The notes: generated by a model not told the origin, from the sequence alone. A stretch of DNA of 17,386 nt from JBLNDG01 sp050261415 (GCA_050261415.1 JBLNDG010000064.1:1-17386), one strand, 5' to 3'. Shown: positions 7,893 through 14,372, counted from the stretch's first letter. A program made the numbers and translations.

Positions 7893-7926
7893 TTCAGGTG
7901 GAGAATGTCTCCACCTGAACCATTTT
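7893..7926 (+). terminator. Hairpin between selenoprotein gene and tatA
   Basis: TTCAGGTGGAGA (7893-7904) and its exact complement (7908-7919) form a 12-bp stem with a 3-base ATG loop, followed by CCATTTTA. The stem is strong but the T-run short, so it probably terminates only part of the transcripts. That would give more selenoprotein mRNA than tatAC mRNA, or protect the 3' end. Confidence 0.65.
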
Positions 7927-7975
7927 ACTATAGATGTTGGTTAAGTCTAGAATAAAGAAGTTGGGAGGAAGGGCT

Positions 7976-8164
7976 ATGGGTTTCGGACGAATTGGTGCAA
8001 CAGAACTAATACTTATACTGGCTATAGCACTTGTAATTTTTGGACCTTCTAAATTACCTGAAATTGGGAAAACGCTTGGGAAAGCTGTAAAAGAATTCAA
8101 AGCCCAGGTGGGTAAGGTAACTGAAGATTTAAAGGTTGATTCAGATGAAGAAAAGAAAAACTAG
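7976..8164 (+). CDS. tatA: Sec-independent translocase subunit TatA
   Basis: The 62-residue protein has a short N-terminus (MGFGRIGATE), one membrane helix (about residues 9-22, LILILAIALVIFGP), the FGPSKLPEIGKTLGKAVKEFK hinge and amphipathic helix, split here around residues 20-40, and a charged tail. This is a standard TatA/E layout. TatA polymerises to form the pore for folded proteins brought by TatC. The ATG at 7976 follows a GGGAGGA ribosome site (7963-7969); an upstream in-frame TTG-type start lacks one. The coding end overlaps tatC by 20 bases, so the two are translationally coupled. No separate tatB is present, as in the minimal TatAC systems of Gram-positive bacteria. Confidence 0.95.
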   Translation: MGFGRIGATELILILAIALVIFGPSKLPEIGKTLGKAVKEFKAQVGKVTEDLKVDSDEEKKN

Positions 8165-8930
8165 TGGTCCAAAGGATGAAAAAAGCATGACCCTGGTTGA
8201 ACACTTGACAGAATTAAGAAAGAGAATAATATATTCTGCGATAGTGTTTATTTTAGCGGTAAGCTTCTGTTATAGCTTTGTTGAAAAAATAACCCGGAAT
8301 ATAATTGATATTGCAAGGGATGTTAAATTTATTTTCATAGCTCCTGCTGAGCTGCTGATGTCCTATATTAAGCTTTCCGTTATAGGCGGATTAATTATTT
8401 CAGCCCCATTTTTAATATTTCAAATCTGGTTATTTGTTATACCGGGATTGAAGAGTAAGGAAAAAAGAAATATTCTATTTTCTTTGCTTCTGGGTAGTGT
8501 ATTTTTTATTGCTGGTGTGACCTTTGCATATTTTGTGGTTATACCTACATTGATAGTCTTCTTTATAGGTTTCCAAATTGAAGCAATAAAGCCTATGATC
8601 AGCTTTAACAGCTACTTAAGCTTTGTTCTGGGTACTATTTTCACCTTTGGGGTTATTTTCGAGCTGCCCATACTTATGGTACTTTTAAGTCGATTTGGAA
8701 TCCTTAAGGTAAGCTTTTTAAAGAAAAACCGGAAGTTTATTATACTGATAATCTTCGTAATAGCTGCAATATTAACACCTCCAGACGTGATTTCCCAGAT
8801 AATCCTGGCGGGGCCAATGATTCTGCTTACTGAAATAGGTATCTTTTTAGCTGGCTTAGTAGAAAAGAAAAAAGAAAGTAATACACCGAACGAAGAATTA
8901 ATGAGTAAAAATGTAGAGGAGATAACATAA
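8145..8930 (+). CDS. tatC: Sec-independent translocase subunit TatC
   Basis: The 261-residue polytopic membrane protein has six hydrophobic segments. Near residue 20 is the TatC signature MTLVEHLTELRKRIIYSA, whose cytoplasmic loop recognises twin-arginine signals. Further family features are FAYFVVIPTLIVFF and the FGVIFELPILMVLLSRFGIL segment with its conserved membrane glutamate. I chose the ATG at 8145 because AAAGG (8131-8135) sits nine bases upstream; a TTG nine bases earlier is the alternative. It overlaps the tatA end and is followed one base later by the FMN-binding lipoprotein gene. Its position next to a single Tat-type substrate is like the phoD-tatAd-tatCd pair of Bacillus subtilis and suggests a dedicated translocase. 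Confidence 0.96.
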   Translation: MKKRKTSGPKDEKSMTLVEHLTELRKRIIYSAIVFILAVSFCYSFVEKITRNIIDIARDVKFIFIAPAELLMSYIKLSVIGGLIISAPFLIFQIWLFVIPGLKSKEKRNILFSLLLGSVFFIAGVTFAYFVVIPTLIVFFIGFQIEAIKPMISFNSYLSFVLGTIFTFGVIFELPILMVLLSRFGILKVSFLKKNRKFIILIIFVIAAILTPPDVISQIILAGPMILLTEIGIFLAGLVEKKKESNTPNEELMSKNVEEIT

Positions 8931-8931
8931 A

Positions 8932-9390
8932 ATGAAGAAAATAGTATCTTTAACTTTGATATTATTATTACTGGTGACTGCTCTGGCAGGATGCAGCGGA
9001 AGAGCAAACCAAACAGCTGCTGCTCCTGCACAGGAAACACCTAAGGTTGAAGGAAGCAAAACAGAACCTGCTAAAGAAGAGGTCAAGACGGAAGAAAAAA
9101 CGGAAGAAAAAGCAGCTGAAGCAGTAAACTACAAGGATGGAATATACGAAGGAACAGGGGAAGGTATGCATACAATAAAAGTAGCTGTAGAGGTTGCAGG
9201 CGGTAAAATAGTTAAAGTTGAAATTAAAGAGCATGAAGAAACTAAAGGAGTTGCTGAACCGGCTTTAGAACAGATTCCAGCAGCTATTGTTGAGAAGAAC
9301 TCGCCTGATGTAGATGTGGTATCAGGTGCAACCCGTGCAAGCGAGGGTATTATAAATGCTGTTAAAAATGCTCTGGAAGCTGCAAAATAA
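8932..9390 (+). CDS. FMN-binding domain lipoprotein (covalent flavin acceptor)
   Basis: The 152-residue secreted lipoprotein has a Sec-type signal with lipobox LAGC (Cys21). A low-complexity linker of Ala, Pro, Glu and Lys follows to about residue 65. The FMN_bind domain (about residues 66-150) begins NYKDGIYEGTGEG and has the VAVEVAGGKIVKVEI strand pair and DVVSGAT at residues 128-134. The SGAT threonine, Thr134, is the expected attachment point for FMN through a phosphoester made by an ApbE/Ftp flavin transferase, which is not in this window. The ribosome site AGAGGAG (8915-8921) lies inside the tatC end, and the ATG comes one base after the tatC stop. The genes are therefore in one operon, and the flavin protein is a natural electron partner for the selenoprotein on the same membrane face. 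Confidence 0.9.
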   Translation: MKKIVSLTLILLLLVTALAGCSGRANQTAAAPAQETPKVEGSKTEPAKEEVKTEEKTEEKAAEAVNYKDGIYEGTGEGMHTIKVAVEVAGGKIVKVEIKEHEETKGVAEPALEQIPAAIVEKNSPDVDVVSGATRASEGIINAVKNALEAAK

Positions 9391-9416
9391 TAATATTTTG
9401 TTAGGCGGTATTAGTG

Positions 9417-9451
9417 AATGGGTTCTGTATTTTGCAGGGCTCATTTCTTTT
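9417..9451 (+). terminator. Terminator after the tatA-tatC-flavoprotein operon
   Basis: AATGGGTTCTG (9417-9427) pairs over 11 positions, including G-T pairs, with CAGGGCTCATT (9435-9445) around a 7-base loop, followed by TCTTTT. It lies 27 bases past the lipoprotein stop. Confidence 0.7.
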
Positions 9452-9540
9452 GATCCGCTCTTAATATGACTATTTACATAGCATTATAAATGATATTAGA
9501 TAAACTATAAAAAGAGTATAATATTCATAAATACATATTC

Positions 9541-9591
9541 TCTATATCTAAGTAACCACTATTATATAGATGCCTCTCTATTGGCAGTTAA
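9541..9591 (+). promoter_or_regulatory. Possible third, degenerate LysR operator/promoter
   Basis: CTATATCTAAGTAACCACTA (9542-9561) resembles the operator core of the two strong copies (TATATAAGAAACACTA) if two one-base gaps are allowed. AGTTAA (9586-9591) recalls the AGTTAA past the -10 of the copy near 10902, four bases closer than there. A clean TATAAT also lies at 9517-9522 without a good -35. The assignment is tentative. Confidence 0.25.
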
Positions 9592-9624
9592 TTATCAAGT
9601 TTGAAGTAATGAGTAACTTGGAGG

Positions 9625-9855
9625 TTGATTCATATCAGTAAGTTAGTGGATTGTGTAGGCGAAATCTGCCCAGTGCCTTTAATAAAGGCACAAATTCAAT
9701 ATAAAAAAATAAAACCCGGGGATAGTATAACTATAATCACTGATCATAGCTGTACCTCACAAAATCTTAAAGATGCTTTCAAAAAGTTTGCCTGTGAGAT
9801 TAAAGTAGAAGAAGAAAACGGTATATGGGAAATAACAATTATGAAGTTGGCTTAG
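9625..9855 (+). CDS. TusA/SirA-like sulfur carrier protein, copy 1 (start uncertain)
   Basis: The protein of about 73-76 residues has the TusA signature (LVDCVGEICPVPLIKAQ). Its CPxP cysteine accepts a persulfide in this family, and a further Cys lies in TDHSC. The start is odd. TTG at 9625 directly abuts the GGAGG (9620-9624), leaving no spacing. No ATG exists in frame, and the next GTG (9646) is too far away. The ATC at 9634 is nine bases past GGAGG and would give (M)SKLVDCVGEICP, the common start of this family, so a rare AUC start is the best fit to the sequence; the coordinates given use the TTG. The gene ends convergently with lysR, overlapping it by four bases. The partner is probably the YeeE/YedE pair further right. 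Confidence 0.85.
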   Translation: MIHISKLVDCVGEICPVPLIKAQIQYKKIKPGDSITIITDHSCTSQNLKDAFKKFACEIKVEEENGIWEITIMKLA

Positions 9856-10754
9856 CAGAAGGTTTTTCTCCCATAATTTTTTATAAATGCAATAAATTCT
9901 TTGATATAAGGCTGAGAGGCTCTGCTTTTTTGATATATAGCGCAGATCTCACAGACCGGTGATCCCTCTTTAATTGGTAGAGTCTTCAACAGGTTAGCAT
10001 GCAGCTCTTTTTTTACAGAGGTAGCCGGAATGATTGAAACGCCGTGGTTTGCCACTACGGATGCTTTTATGGACTCAATAGTGTGCAGTTCCATTTCTAT
10101 ATTTAGTTTTTCAATAGGAATATTATTTTTACTAAACATTTGTTCTACAAATTGTCTGATGCTGCTTCCCCTTGTCCCAATAATTAAAGGTAAAGCTGCC
10201 ATATCCATCAGTGAGATTGACTCCTTAGGTATCATACGTTCGTTAGAAAATACAAATATTAAATTAATGTCGGTTATATCAATACATTCAATCCCATCAA
10301 TATTTATCTTTGAATCTATGAAGCCAATATCGGCGCTGCAGTCCAAAACATGCTCAATAACATCCCTGGTATATTCATTTTTTATTGAAAATCTGGTATC
10401 AGGCTGATCTTTCTTATATAAGTGCAAGGTACACGGCAGGAGATATTCTCCGACACTATTGCAGGTAGATATTTTAATCTCATGAATCTCGGATTTCTTA
10501 CACTGTTCAAGCTCTTTAAGCATATTTGCATAAATGTTTACAAATGCCTCCGCATAGCTTAATACTATCTCGCCTTCCTCAGTTAACTCCACACCCTTAT
10601 TACTTCTTATTAAAAGCTTTGCATCTAAAGATCTCTCTAAAGCTTGGAGCTGCTGGCTCAAGGCAGATTGAGTCATGTGCAGGTTCTTGGAAGCTTTGGA
10701 GATACTGTCCTGTTTAACTGTTTCTATAAATGAAGTAAGATAAGTTATGTGCAT
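9852..10754 (-). CDS. LysR-family transcriptional regulator
   Basis: The 300-residue protein has the LysR layout. An N-terminal winged helix-turn-helix covers residues ~1-60, with YLTSFIETVKQDSISKAS and the recognition part MTQSALSQQLQALERSL. A two-lobed periplasmic-binding-like effector domain runs from about residue 90 to the end. I chose the ATG at 10752-10754 (MHITYLTSF) because the AAGGATGG ribosome site ends eight bases before it; the ATG at 10766 overlaps that site. The gene is divergent from the first yeeE half and convergent with the tusA-like gene. The conserved T-N11-A sites upstream of yeeE and of the selenoprotein are its likely operators. CysL/CysB-like sulfur control is a fair guess from context; the effector is unknown. 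Confidence 0.92.
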   Translation of the reverse strand: MHITYLTSFIETVKQDSISKASKNLHMTQSALSQQLQALERSLDAKLLIRSNKGVELTEEGEIVLSYAEAFVNIYANMLKELEQCKKSEIHEIKISTCNSVGEYLLPCTLHLYKKDQPDTRFSIKNEYTRDVIEHVLDCSADIGFIDSKINIDGIECIDITDINLIFVFSNERMIPKESISLMDMAALPLIIGTRGSSIRQFVEQMFSKNNIPIEKLNIEMELHTIESIKASVVANHGVSIIPATSVKKELHANLLKTLPIKEGSPVCEICAIYQKSRASQPYIKEFIAFIKNYGRKTFC

Positions 10755-10849
10755 TTTAAATACCATCCTTCTTCGTATGTAATAAAATAATTATAAACTA
10801 ATATTCAATGTTATGTACATTTTTTTAAATATTTTGTCTATAAGTAAAA

Positions 10850-10915
10850 CTTATTGTATATAAGAAACACTAATTGCCGAAGGAAGGCTTTTCGTTGTAT
10901 AGTTAACAATAGAGG
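10850..10915 (+). promoter_or_regulatory. Island promoter 2 with LysR-type operator, copy B
   Basis: CTTAT (10850-10854), five bases, then ATAAG (10860-10864) is a perfect interrupted palindrome with the T-N11-A spacing of LysR sites. TTGCCG (10874-10879) and TATAGT (10898-10903) are 18 bases apart. The 65 bases from 10851 match copy A at 7092 without gaps (47 identical). The site lies between the divergent lysR and yeeE genes and could also give autoregulation of lysR. Confidence 0.75.
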
Positions 10916-10971
10916 GAATTAACATAATGTTAAATGTTAAATATTTAACATTTAATCGGAGGGTGAGGAGT

Positions 10972-11631
10972 ATGGCTGAAATAAATACATCCATTGCTGC
11001 AAAGCCAAAGAGGAAAAAAGTAAATCAAATCCCGTTTGGAGTAGTACTTCTGATTGCAATTATAGGTATAGGATATTTTATAGGAAACCAGCAACCTAAG
11101 TCAGCACTTTTGTGGGGACTGGGAGTTTCGGGAGGTTTTATTTTACAAAGGTCAAGGTTCTGCTTTGCTGCTTCTTTGAGAGACCCGGTGTTAACCGGGT
11201 GCACATCTTTAACAAAGGCTGTGGTAATTGCAATTGCAGTTGCTACTATTGGTTTCGCAGCACTTCAATTTGCAGCTGTGGCCAAGGGAGCTGCTGTACC
11301 GGGAAATATCTCTCCAGTAGGGGTACACACTGCAGTAGGAGCGGTAATGTTCGGAACCGGCATGGTAATAGCAGGAGGATGCGCTTCAGGAACACTGATG
11401 AGAGTCGGCGAAGGCTTCTTAATGCAAATGCTTTCTTTAGTATTCTTTATAATAGGGTCTCTATGGGGAGCTAAGGATTTTGGATGGTGGTCAATTAACT
11501 TTATGCCTGAGAAGGGAATATTCCTACCTGGGGTTTTGGGCTGGCCATTAGCAATAGTACTACAATTTGCACTATTATTAGCAATTTTCATATTAGCCGA
11601 TTGGTTTGGAAACAGAAAGCCGAATGAATAG
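10972..11631 (+). CDS. YeeE/YedE-family transporter, first half-protein
   Basis: The 219-residue membrane protein has a basic cytoplasmic N-terminus and about six hydrophobic segments. The YeeE/YedE (DUF395, sulphur transport) signatures are GGFILQRSRFCFAASLRDP with Cys64, and VIAGGCASGTLMRVGEG with Cys137. Cys77 is a third cysteine. Full-length YeeE/TsuA proteins (about 330-350 residues) contain two such halves; this one corresponds to the N-terminal half. In the Spirochaeta thermophila YeeE structure a line of cysteines relays thiosulfate through the membrane, and Cys64 and Cys137 sit in equivalent motifs. The ATG at 10972 follows GGAGGG (10958-10963); an earlier in-frame ATG at 10927 lacks a ribosome site. 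The substrate could be thiosulfate or a selenium compound, as YedE relatives are linked to selenium use. Confidence 0.88.
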   Translation: MAEINTSIAAKPKRKKVNQIPFGVVLLIAIIGIGYFIGNQQPKSALLWGLGVSGGFILQRSRFCFAASLRDPVLTGCTSLTKAVVIAIAVATIGFAALQFAAVAKGAAVPGNISPVGVHTAVGAVMFGTGMVIAGGCASGTLMRVGEGFLMQMLSLVFFIIGSLWGAKDFGWWSINFMPEKGIFLPGVLGWPLAIVLQFALLLAIFILADWFGNRKPNE

Positions 11632-11657
11632 ATATAGTTATTTGAGGAGGAAGCTAA

Positions 11658-11885
11658 ATGGCGGAAATAAGATTGAATTGTTTGGGAGAGGCTTGTCCCA
11701 TACCATTGATTAGAACACAGAAGAAAATGAAAACTATGAAGATTGGAGAAATTTTAATAGTTGAAACAGATCATAGCTGTGCTATGAAGAATGTACCGGA
11801 ATGGGCCAGAAAAGAAGGACATGGTGTTGACATAGAAGAAGTGGATGACGGACAGTGGGAAATATACATTGAGAAAACAAAATAG
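11658..11885 (+). CDS. TusA/SirA-like sulfur carrier protein, copy 2
   Basis: The 75-residue protein reads MAEIRLNCLGEACPIP, with Cys8 and the catalytic-type CPxP Cys13, and TDHSC at residues 37-41. The ribosome site GAGGAGGAAG lies just before the ATG at 11658. It stands between the two yeeE halves with 26- and 31-base gaps, all in one operon. In thiosulfate uptake systems a TusA-like protein (TsuB/YeeD) meets the incoming thiosulfate at the inner face of YeeE and carries or splits it. It shares the DHSC cysteine with copy 1, suggesting paralogues from one lineage. Confidence 0.93.
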   Translation: MAEIRLNCLGEACPIPLIRTQKKMKTMKIGEILIVETDHSCAMKNVPEWARKEGHGVDIEEVDDGQWEIYIEKTK

Positions 11886-11916
11886 TTATCCCTTAGAATA
11901 TATAGGGGGTGGGTTC

Positions 11917-12450
11917 ATGGATATAAAAAATAATGTTTATTATAAAAGATTACTAAAGGAACCGTGGCCATATACTGCAGGTGCAATACTGCTTGGATTA
12001 TTGAATATTACTATGTTAGCATCCACAGGAAAGGCATGGGGCATAACATCTCCCTTTGCCAACTGGGCAGCATGGGCATATCAAACTATAGGCGGACATC
12101 CTGAAGAATGGTTTTATTTTCAGCAGGAATGTAATGCAGCTGCATTGGCCGGCGGATTCATGAAGGATATATATTCGGTATCTGATATTGGAGTCATATT
12201 TGGGGCTCTTCTCTCTACTTTATTGGCATCACAGTTTAAGATCAAGAAGATAAAATCATGGAAGCAAGTAGTAGGAGCTGTATTGGGAGGACTTATGATG
12301 GGCTATGGTGCAAGAATAGCGTTTGGTTGCAACATAGGAGCTTTATTCGGCGGAGTTGCATCCATGTCACTACATGGCTGGGTTTTTTGGATATTCATAT
12401 TTGTCGGAGCTTGGATAGGAAGCAAGTTATTAGTTAAATATTTCATATAG
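11917..12450 (+). CDS. YeeE/YedE-family transporter, second half-protein
   Basis: The 177-residue membrane protein has four to five hydrophobic segments and the C-terminal-half signature GARIAFGCNIGALFGGVASM with Cys138, plus FQQECNAAALAGG with Cys72. Together with the product of 10972-11631 it would make up one full YeeE/YedE unit. The GGGGGTGGG-rich ribosome site (from about 11904) precedes the ATG at 11917. It is the last gene of the yeeE-tusA-yeeE operon and is followed by a strong terminator. Standing alone, each half would lack part of the cysteine path, so heterodimer formation is likely. Confidence 0.88.
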   Translation: MDIKNNVYYKRLLKEPWPYTAGAILLGLLNITMLASTGKAWGITSPFANWAAWAYQTIGGHPEEWFYFQQECNAAALAGGFMKDIYSVSDIGVIFGALLSTLLASQFKIKKIKSWKQVVGAVLGGLMMGYGARIAFGCNIGALFGGVASMSLHGWVFWIFIFVGAWIGSKLLVKYFI

Positions 12451-12488
12451 AATAGGTCCTTATTTATTGCATCAGGCACTTAAAAGAA

Positions 12489-12524
12489 AAACATGCAGGC
12501 TTCTCCATACCTGCGTGTTTTTTA
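12489..12524. terminator. Bidirectional terminator at right end of island
   Basis: AAACATGCAGG (12489-12499) pairs over 11 bp, with one G-T pair, with CCTGCGTGTTT (12510-12520) around a 10-base loop. A T-run follows on plus, and on minus the A-run (12482-12491) reads as T. It serves the convergent yeeE and L,D-transpeptidase genes. Confidence 0.85.
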
Positions 12525-12536
12525 TTTGTCCAAAAC

Positions 12537-13013
12537 TTATACAATTTTAACCTTTGTACCTACCCAAACATATTTGACCAGGTCAAGTATGTCCTTATTG
12601 TACATTCTGATGCATCCATTCGATATGGCCTTACCTATGGATGATGGGTTATTGGTCCCATGAATTCCATAGTCTCCGTACGGAGCATCAAGTCCGAGCC
12701 ATTTTACCCCGAAAGGACCACCGGGATTTACAGCTACATTGACAATCTTAAAGCTGCCTTTGGGAGTGGGGGACGAAGGCTTGCCTATGGCAACCGGGTA
12801 GCTTCTTACTATTTTACCGTTGCTGAATAAGGTCAAAGTGCGGCTCTTCGTGTTTACTGTTATGCTGTAAACGGCTCGTGCTGCATATGCTCTGAATGCA
12901 GAACTGCTGTAATTCAGAAAAGGGCAATAAAACAAAAAATCATCTCCCTCCGAAGCACTATAAACATTATATGCTAAGGAAAGCAAATGGGTGCTTTTCC
13001 CTCCCTTTAACAC
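12537..13013 (-). CDS. L,D-transpeptidase (YkuD domain)
   Basis: The 158-residue protein has a YkuD domain at about residues 45-158, starting VYSITVNTKSRTLTLF. It includes GKPSSPTPKGSFKI, NPGGPFGVKWLGLD, and HGTNNPSSIGKAISNGCIRM split over residues 118-137, with His118 and nucleophile Cys134. These enzymes make or modify 3-3 peptidoglycan cross-links or attach proteins to the wall. The N-terminal 40 residues have no clear signal peptide or lysin domain and look unlike usual family N-termini. The start is GTG (complement of 13011-13013) with AGGA close upstream, so the 5' end could be altered or the start wrong. A decayed relative lies on the other side of the island in the same orientation. 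Confidence 0.85.
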   Translation of the reverse strand: MLKGGKSTHLLSLAYNVYSASEGDDFLFYCPFLNYSSSAFRAYAARAVYSITVNTKSRTLTLFSNGKIVRSYPVAIGKPSSPTPKGSFKIVNVAVNPGGPFGVKWLGLDAPYGDYGIHGTNNPSSIGKAISNGCIRMYNKDILDLVKYVWVGTKVKIV

Positions 13014-13044
13014 TTTTCCTCAAAGCAGAATAATATGTTCTATA

Positions 13045-13081
13045 TCGAATAGGTTTAAAGCGTAGCTTAAACCTACTTCGA
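13045..13081. repeat. Inverted repeat upstream of the L,D-transpeptidase gene
   Basis: TCGAATAGGTTTAA (13045-13058) pairs with TTAAACCTACTTCGA (13067-13081) with one bulged base and an 8-base loop. No T-run follows on either strand. It lies in the likely 5' leader or promoter region of the minus-strand gene. Confidence 0.55.
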
Positions 13082-13095
13082 TTACCTTGATATTA

Positions 13096-13137
13096 TTTAC
13101 GTCAGCCAATTTTTCATTAGTGTTATGCTGACGTAAA
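13096..13137. repeat. 11-bp perfect inverted repeat
   Basis: TTTACGTCAGC (13096-13106) and GCTGACGTAAA (13127-13137) are exact complements separated by 20 bases. Neither strand has a terminator T-run. It could be a protein-binding site or the ends of a tiny mobile-element remnant. Confidence 0.55.
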
Positions 13138-13171
13138 CTATATAGCCATAAATAGAAATGCAGGTATGCCA

Positions 13172-14353
13172 CTATTCATCCTGCCGCATAACCTGCATAC
13201 AATTATTAAACTTCGCAAATCTTTCAAAGCACTTATCCATGTTTGCCTTCAGCTTTTTGGTCATGCTAACTCCGTCCTCAAGCCAAACATTTTTCACCAA
13301 CAGCTGTTTTGTTTTCTTACCATTTATAATCTCTGCCCTGCCTGCAAAACGTTCCCCAGATAGTATCGGCAAAACATAATAGCCATACTTCCTTTGGGCC
13401 TCCGGAGTATATATCTCCCATTTGTAATCAAAGTTGAAGATTGCCTTTATCAGTTTTCTATCCCAAAGCATACTGTCAAGAGGAGCAATAAGCTCTGTCC
13501 TTTCTTTCAGCTTTGGATTGCCAAGCACTACATCGATGAACTCCCTATCTGACGATAAACAGTAAAACCTGTCCTCTAGGTTCTCAATTTCAATTCCAAC
13601 TATTTTATTCTCCCGGAGCAATTCATCAAAAACCAAGTTTCTTTCCGCGGATTTAAAACCCTGCATATAAATCCATGCGTCAGAAGGCTTGTTCCACATA
13701 AGACCGACAGCAGAAATCCTGCGCAGCACTCTCCATTTCATATATTCCAGTTCAGTTTTGTTAGGGTCTTCCGCAGCAAGTATATCCGGTGGAATATAAT
13801 CCTCAGAGAGCGCATAATATTTATTTGTTCCATTCTTATGATGAACAATCAAATCTCCGCGGAAATACATAGTTTCTAAGGCAGCACGGGATAGTTTTGT
13901 CGGACTCCAATACCAGTCAACAGTCTCATTTAAGCCAATATCCTTTGAAGAAACGGGACCTTTTTCTCTTACGACAGCTTTAATTCCGCCAACAACAGCT
14001 TCAACTTCACCACAGCTTCGGGTGTTCTGCTTATGGGCATCACGGATTCGCGAAAAGTATTTCCAATCATCAATGCTTATTATTGAAAGGTTTTTGTCAA
14101 AATAATCTACCAGCTTTCTATCCTCATAAAGCAGATTATACAACATTTCTTTAGTAAAACCTTTTACCCTGGATTGAAGCACAAGTTCAGCATTCTTCCC
14201 GCATACATCTATCGGATCGTATTGAATGCATGCAGCTTGCTTAACAAAGTTACACACTCCCTGCTCAGCCGTAAACCTGTAATCACCTATTAGGCCTTGC
14301 TTCATCAATATAAATTGTCTTGCTTGCTTGTTTGAAAGAACATAATCAGGCAT
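13172..14353 (-). CDS. YcaQ/AlkX-type winged-helix DNA glycosylase
   Basis: The 393-residue protein belongs to the HTH_42 (YcaQ) family, with tandem winged helices and a C-terminal beta domain. The characteristic N-terminal sequence is KQAACIQYDPIDVCGKNAEL with Gln44-Tyr45-Asp46. This is the QxD catalytic motif described for E. coli YcaQ/AlkX, as opposed to QxQ in AlkZ. Other family-like segments are the WYWSPTKLSRAALETMYFRGDL wing and the LIAPLDSMLWDRK and GYYVLPILSGERFAGRAE blocks near the C-terminus. Such enzymes remove alkylated bases and unhook interstrand crosslinks. The ATG at 14351-14353 has AAAGGAG just upstream. It follows the EamA gene by 19 bases on the same strand, probably in one transcript. 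Confidence 0.85.
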   Translation of the reverse strand: MPDYVLSNKQARQFILMKQGLIGDYRFTAEQGVCNFVKQAACIQYDPIDVCGKNAELVLQSRVKGFTKEMLYNLLYEDRKLVDYFDKNLSIISIDDWKYFSRIRDAHKQNTRSCGEVEAVVGGIKAVVREKGPVSSKDIGLNETVDWYWSPTKLSRAALETMYFRGDLIVHHKNGTNKYYALSEDYIPPDILAAEDPNKTELEYMKWRVLRRISAVGLMWNKPSDAWIYMQGFKSAERNLVFDELLRENKIVGIEIENLEDRFYCLSSDREFIDVVLGNPKLKERTELIAPLDSMLWDRKLIKAIFNFDYKWEIYTPEAQRKYGYYVLPILSGERFAGRAEIINGKKTKQLLVKNVWLEDGVSMTKKLKANMDKCFERFAKFNNCMQVMRQDE

Positions 14354-14372
14354 TTTAATCTCCTTTTATATC

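Noticed and set aside
6975..13013. Island as a transposon bounded by recent direct repeats of an L,D-transpeptidase gene
   Set aside because: The two Ldt sequences match well only as protein; base identity looks moderate, and no transposase or integrase is in the window.
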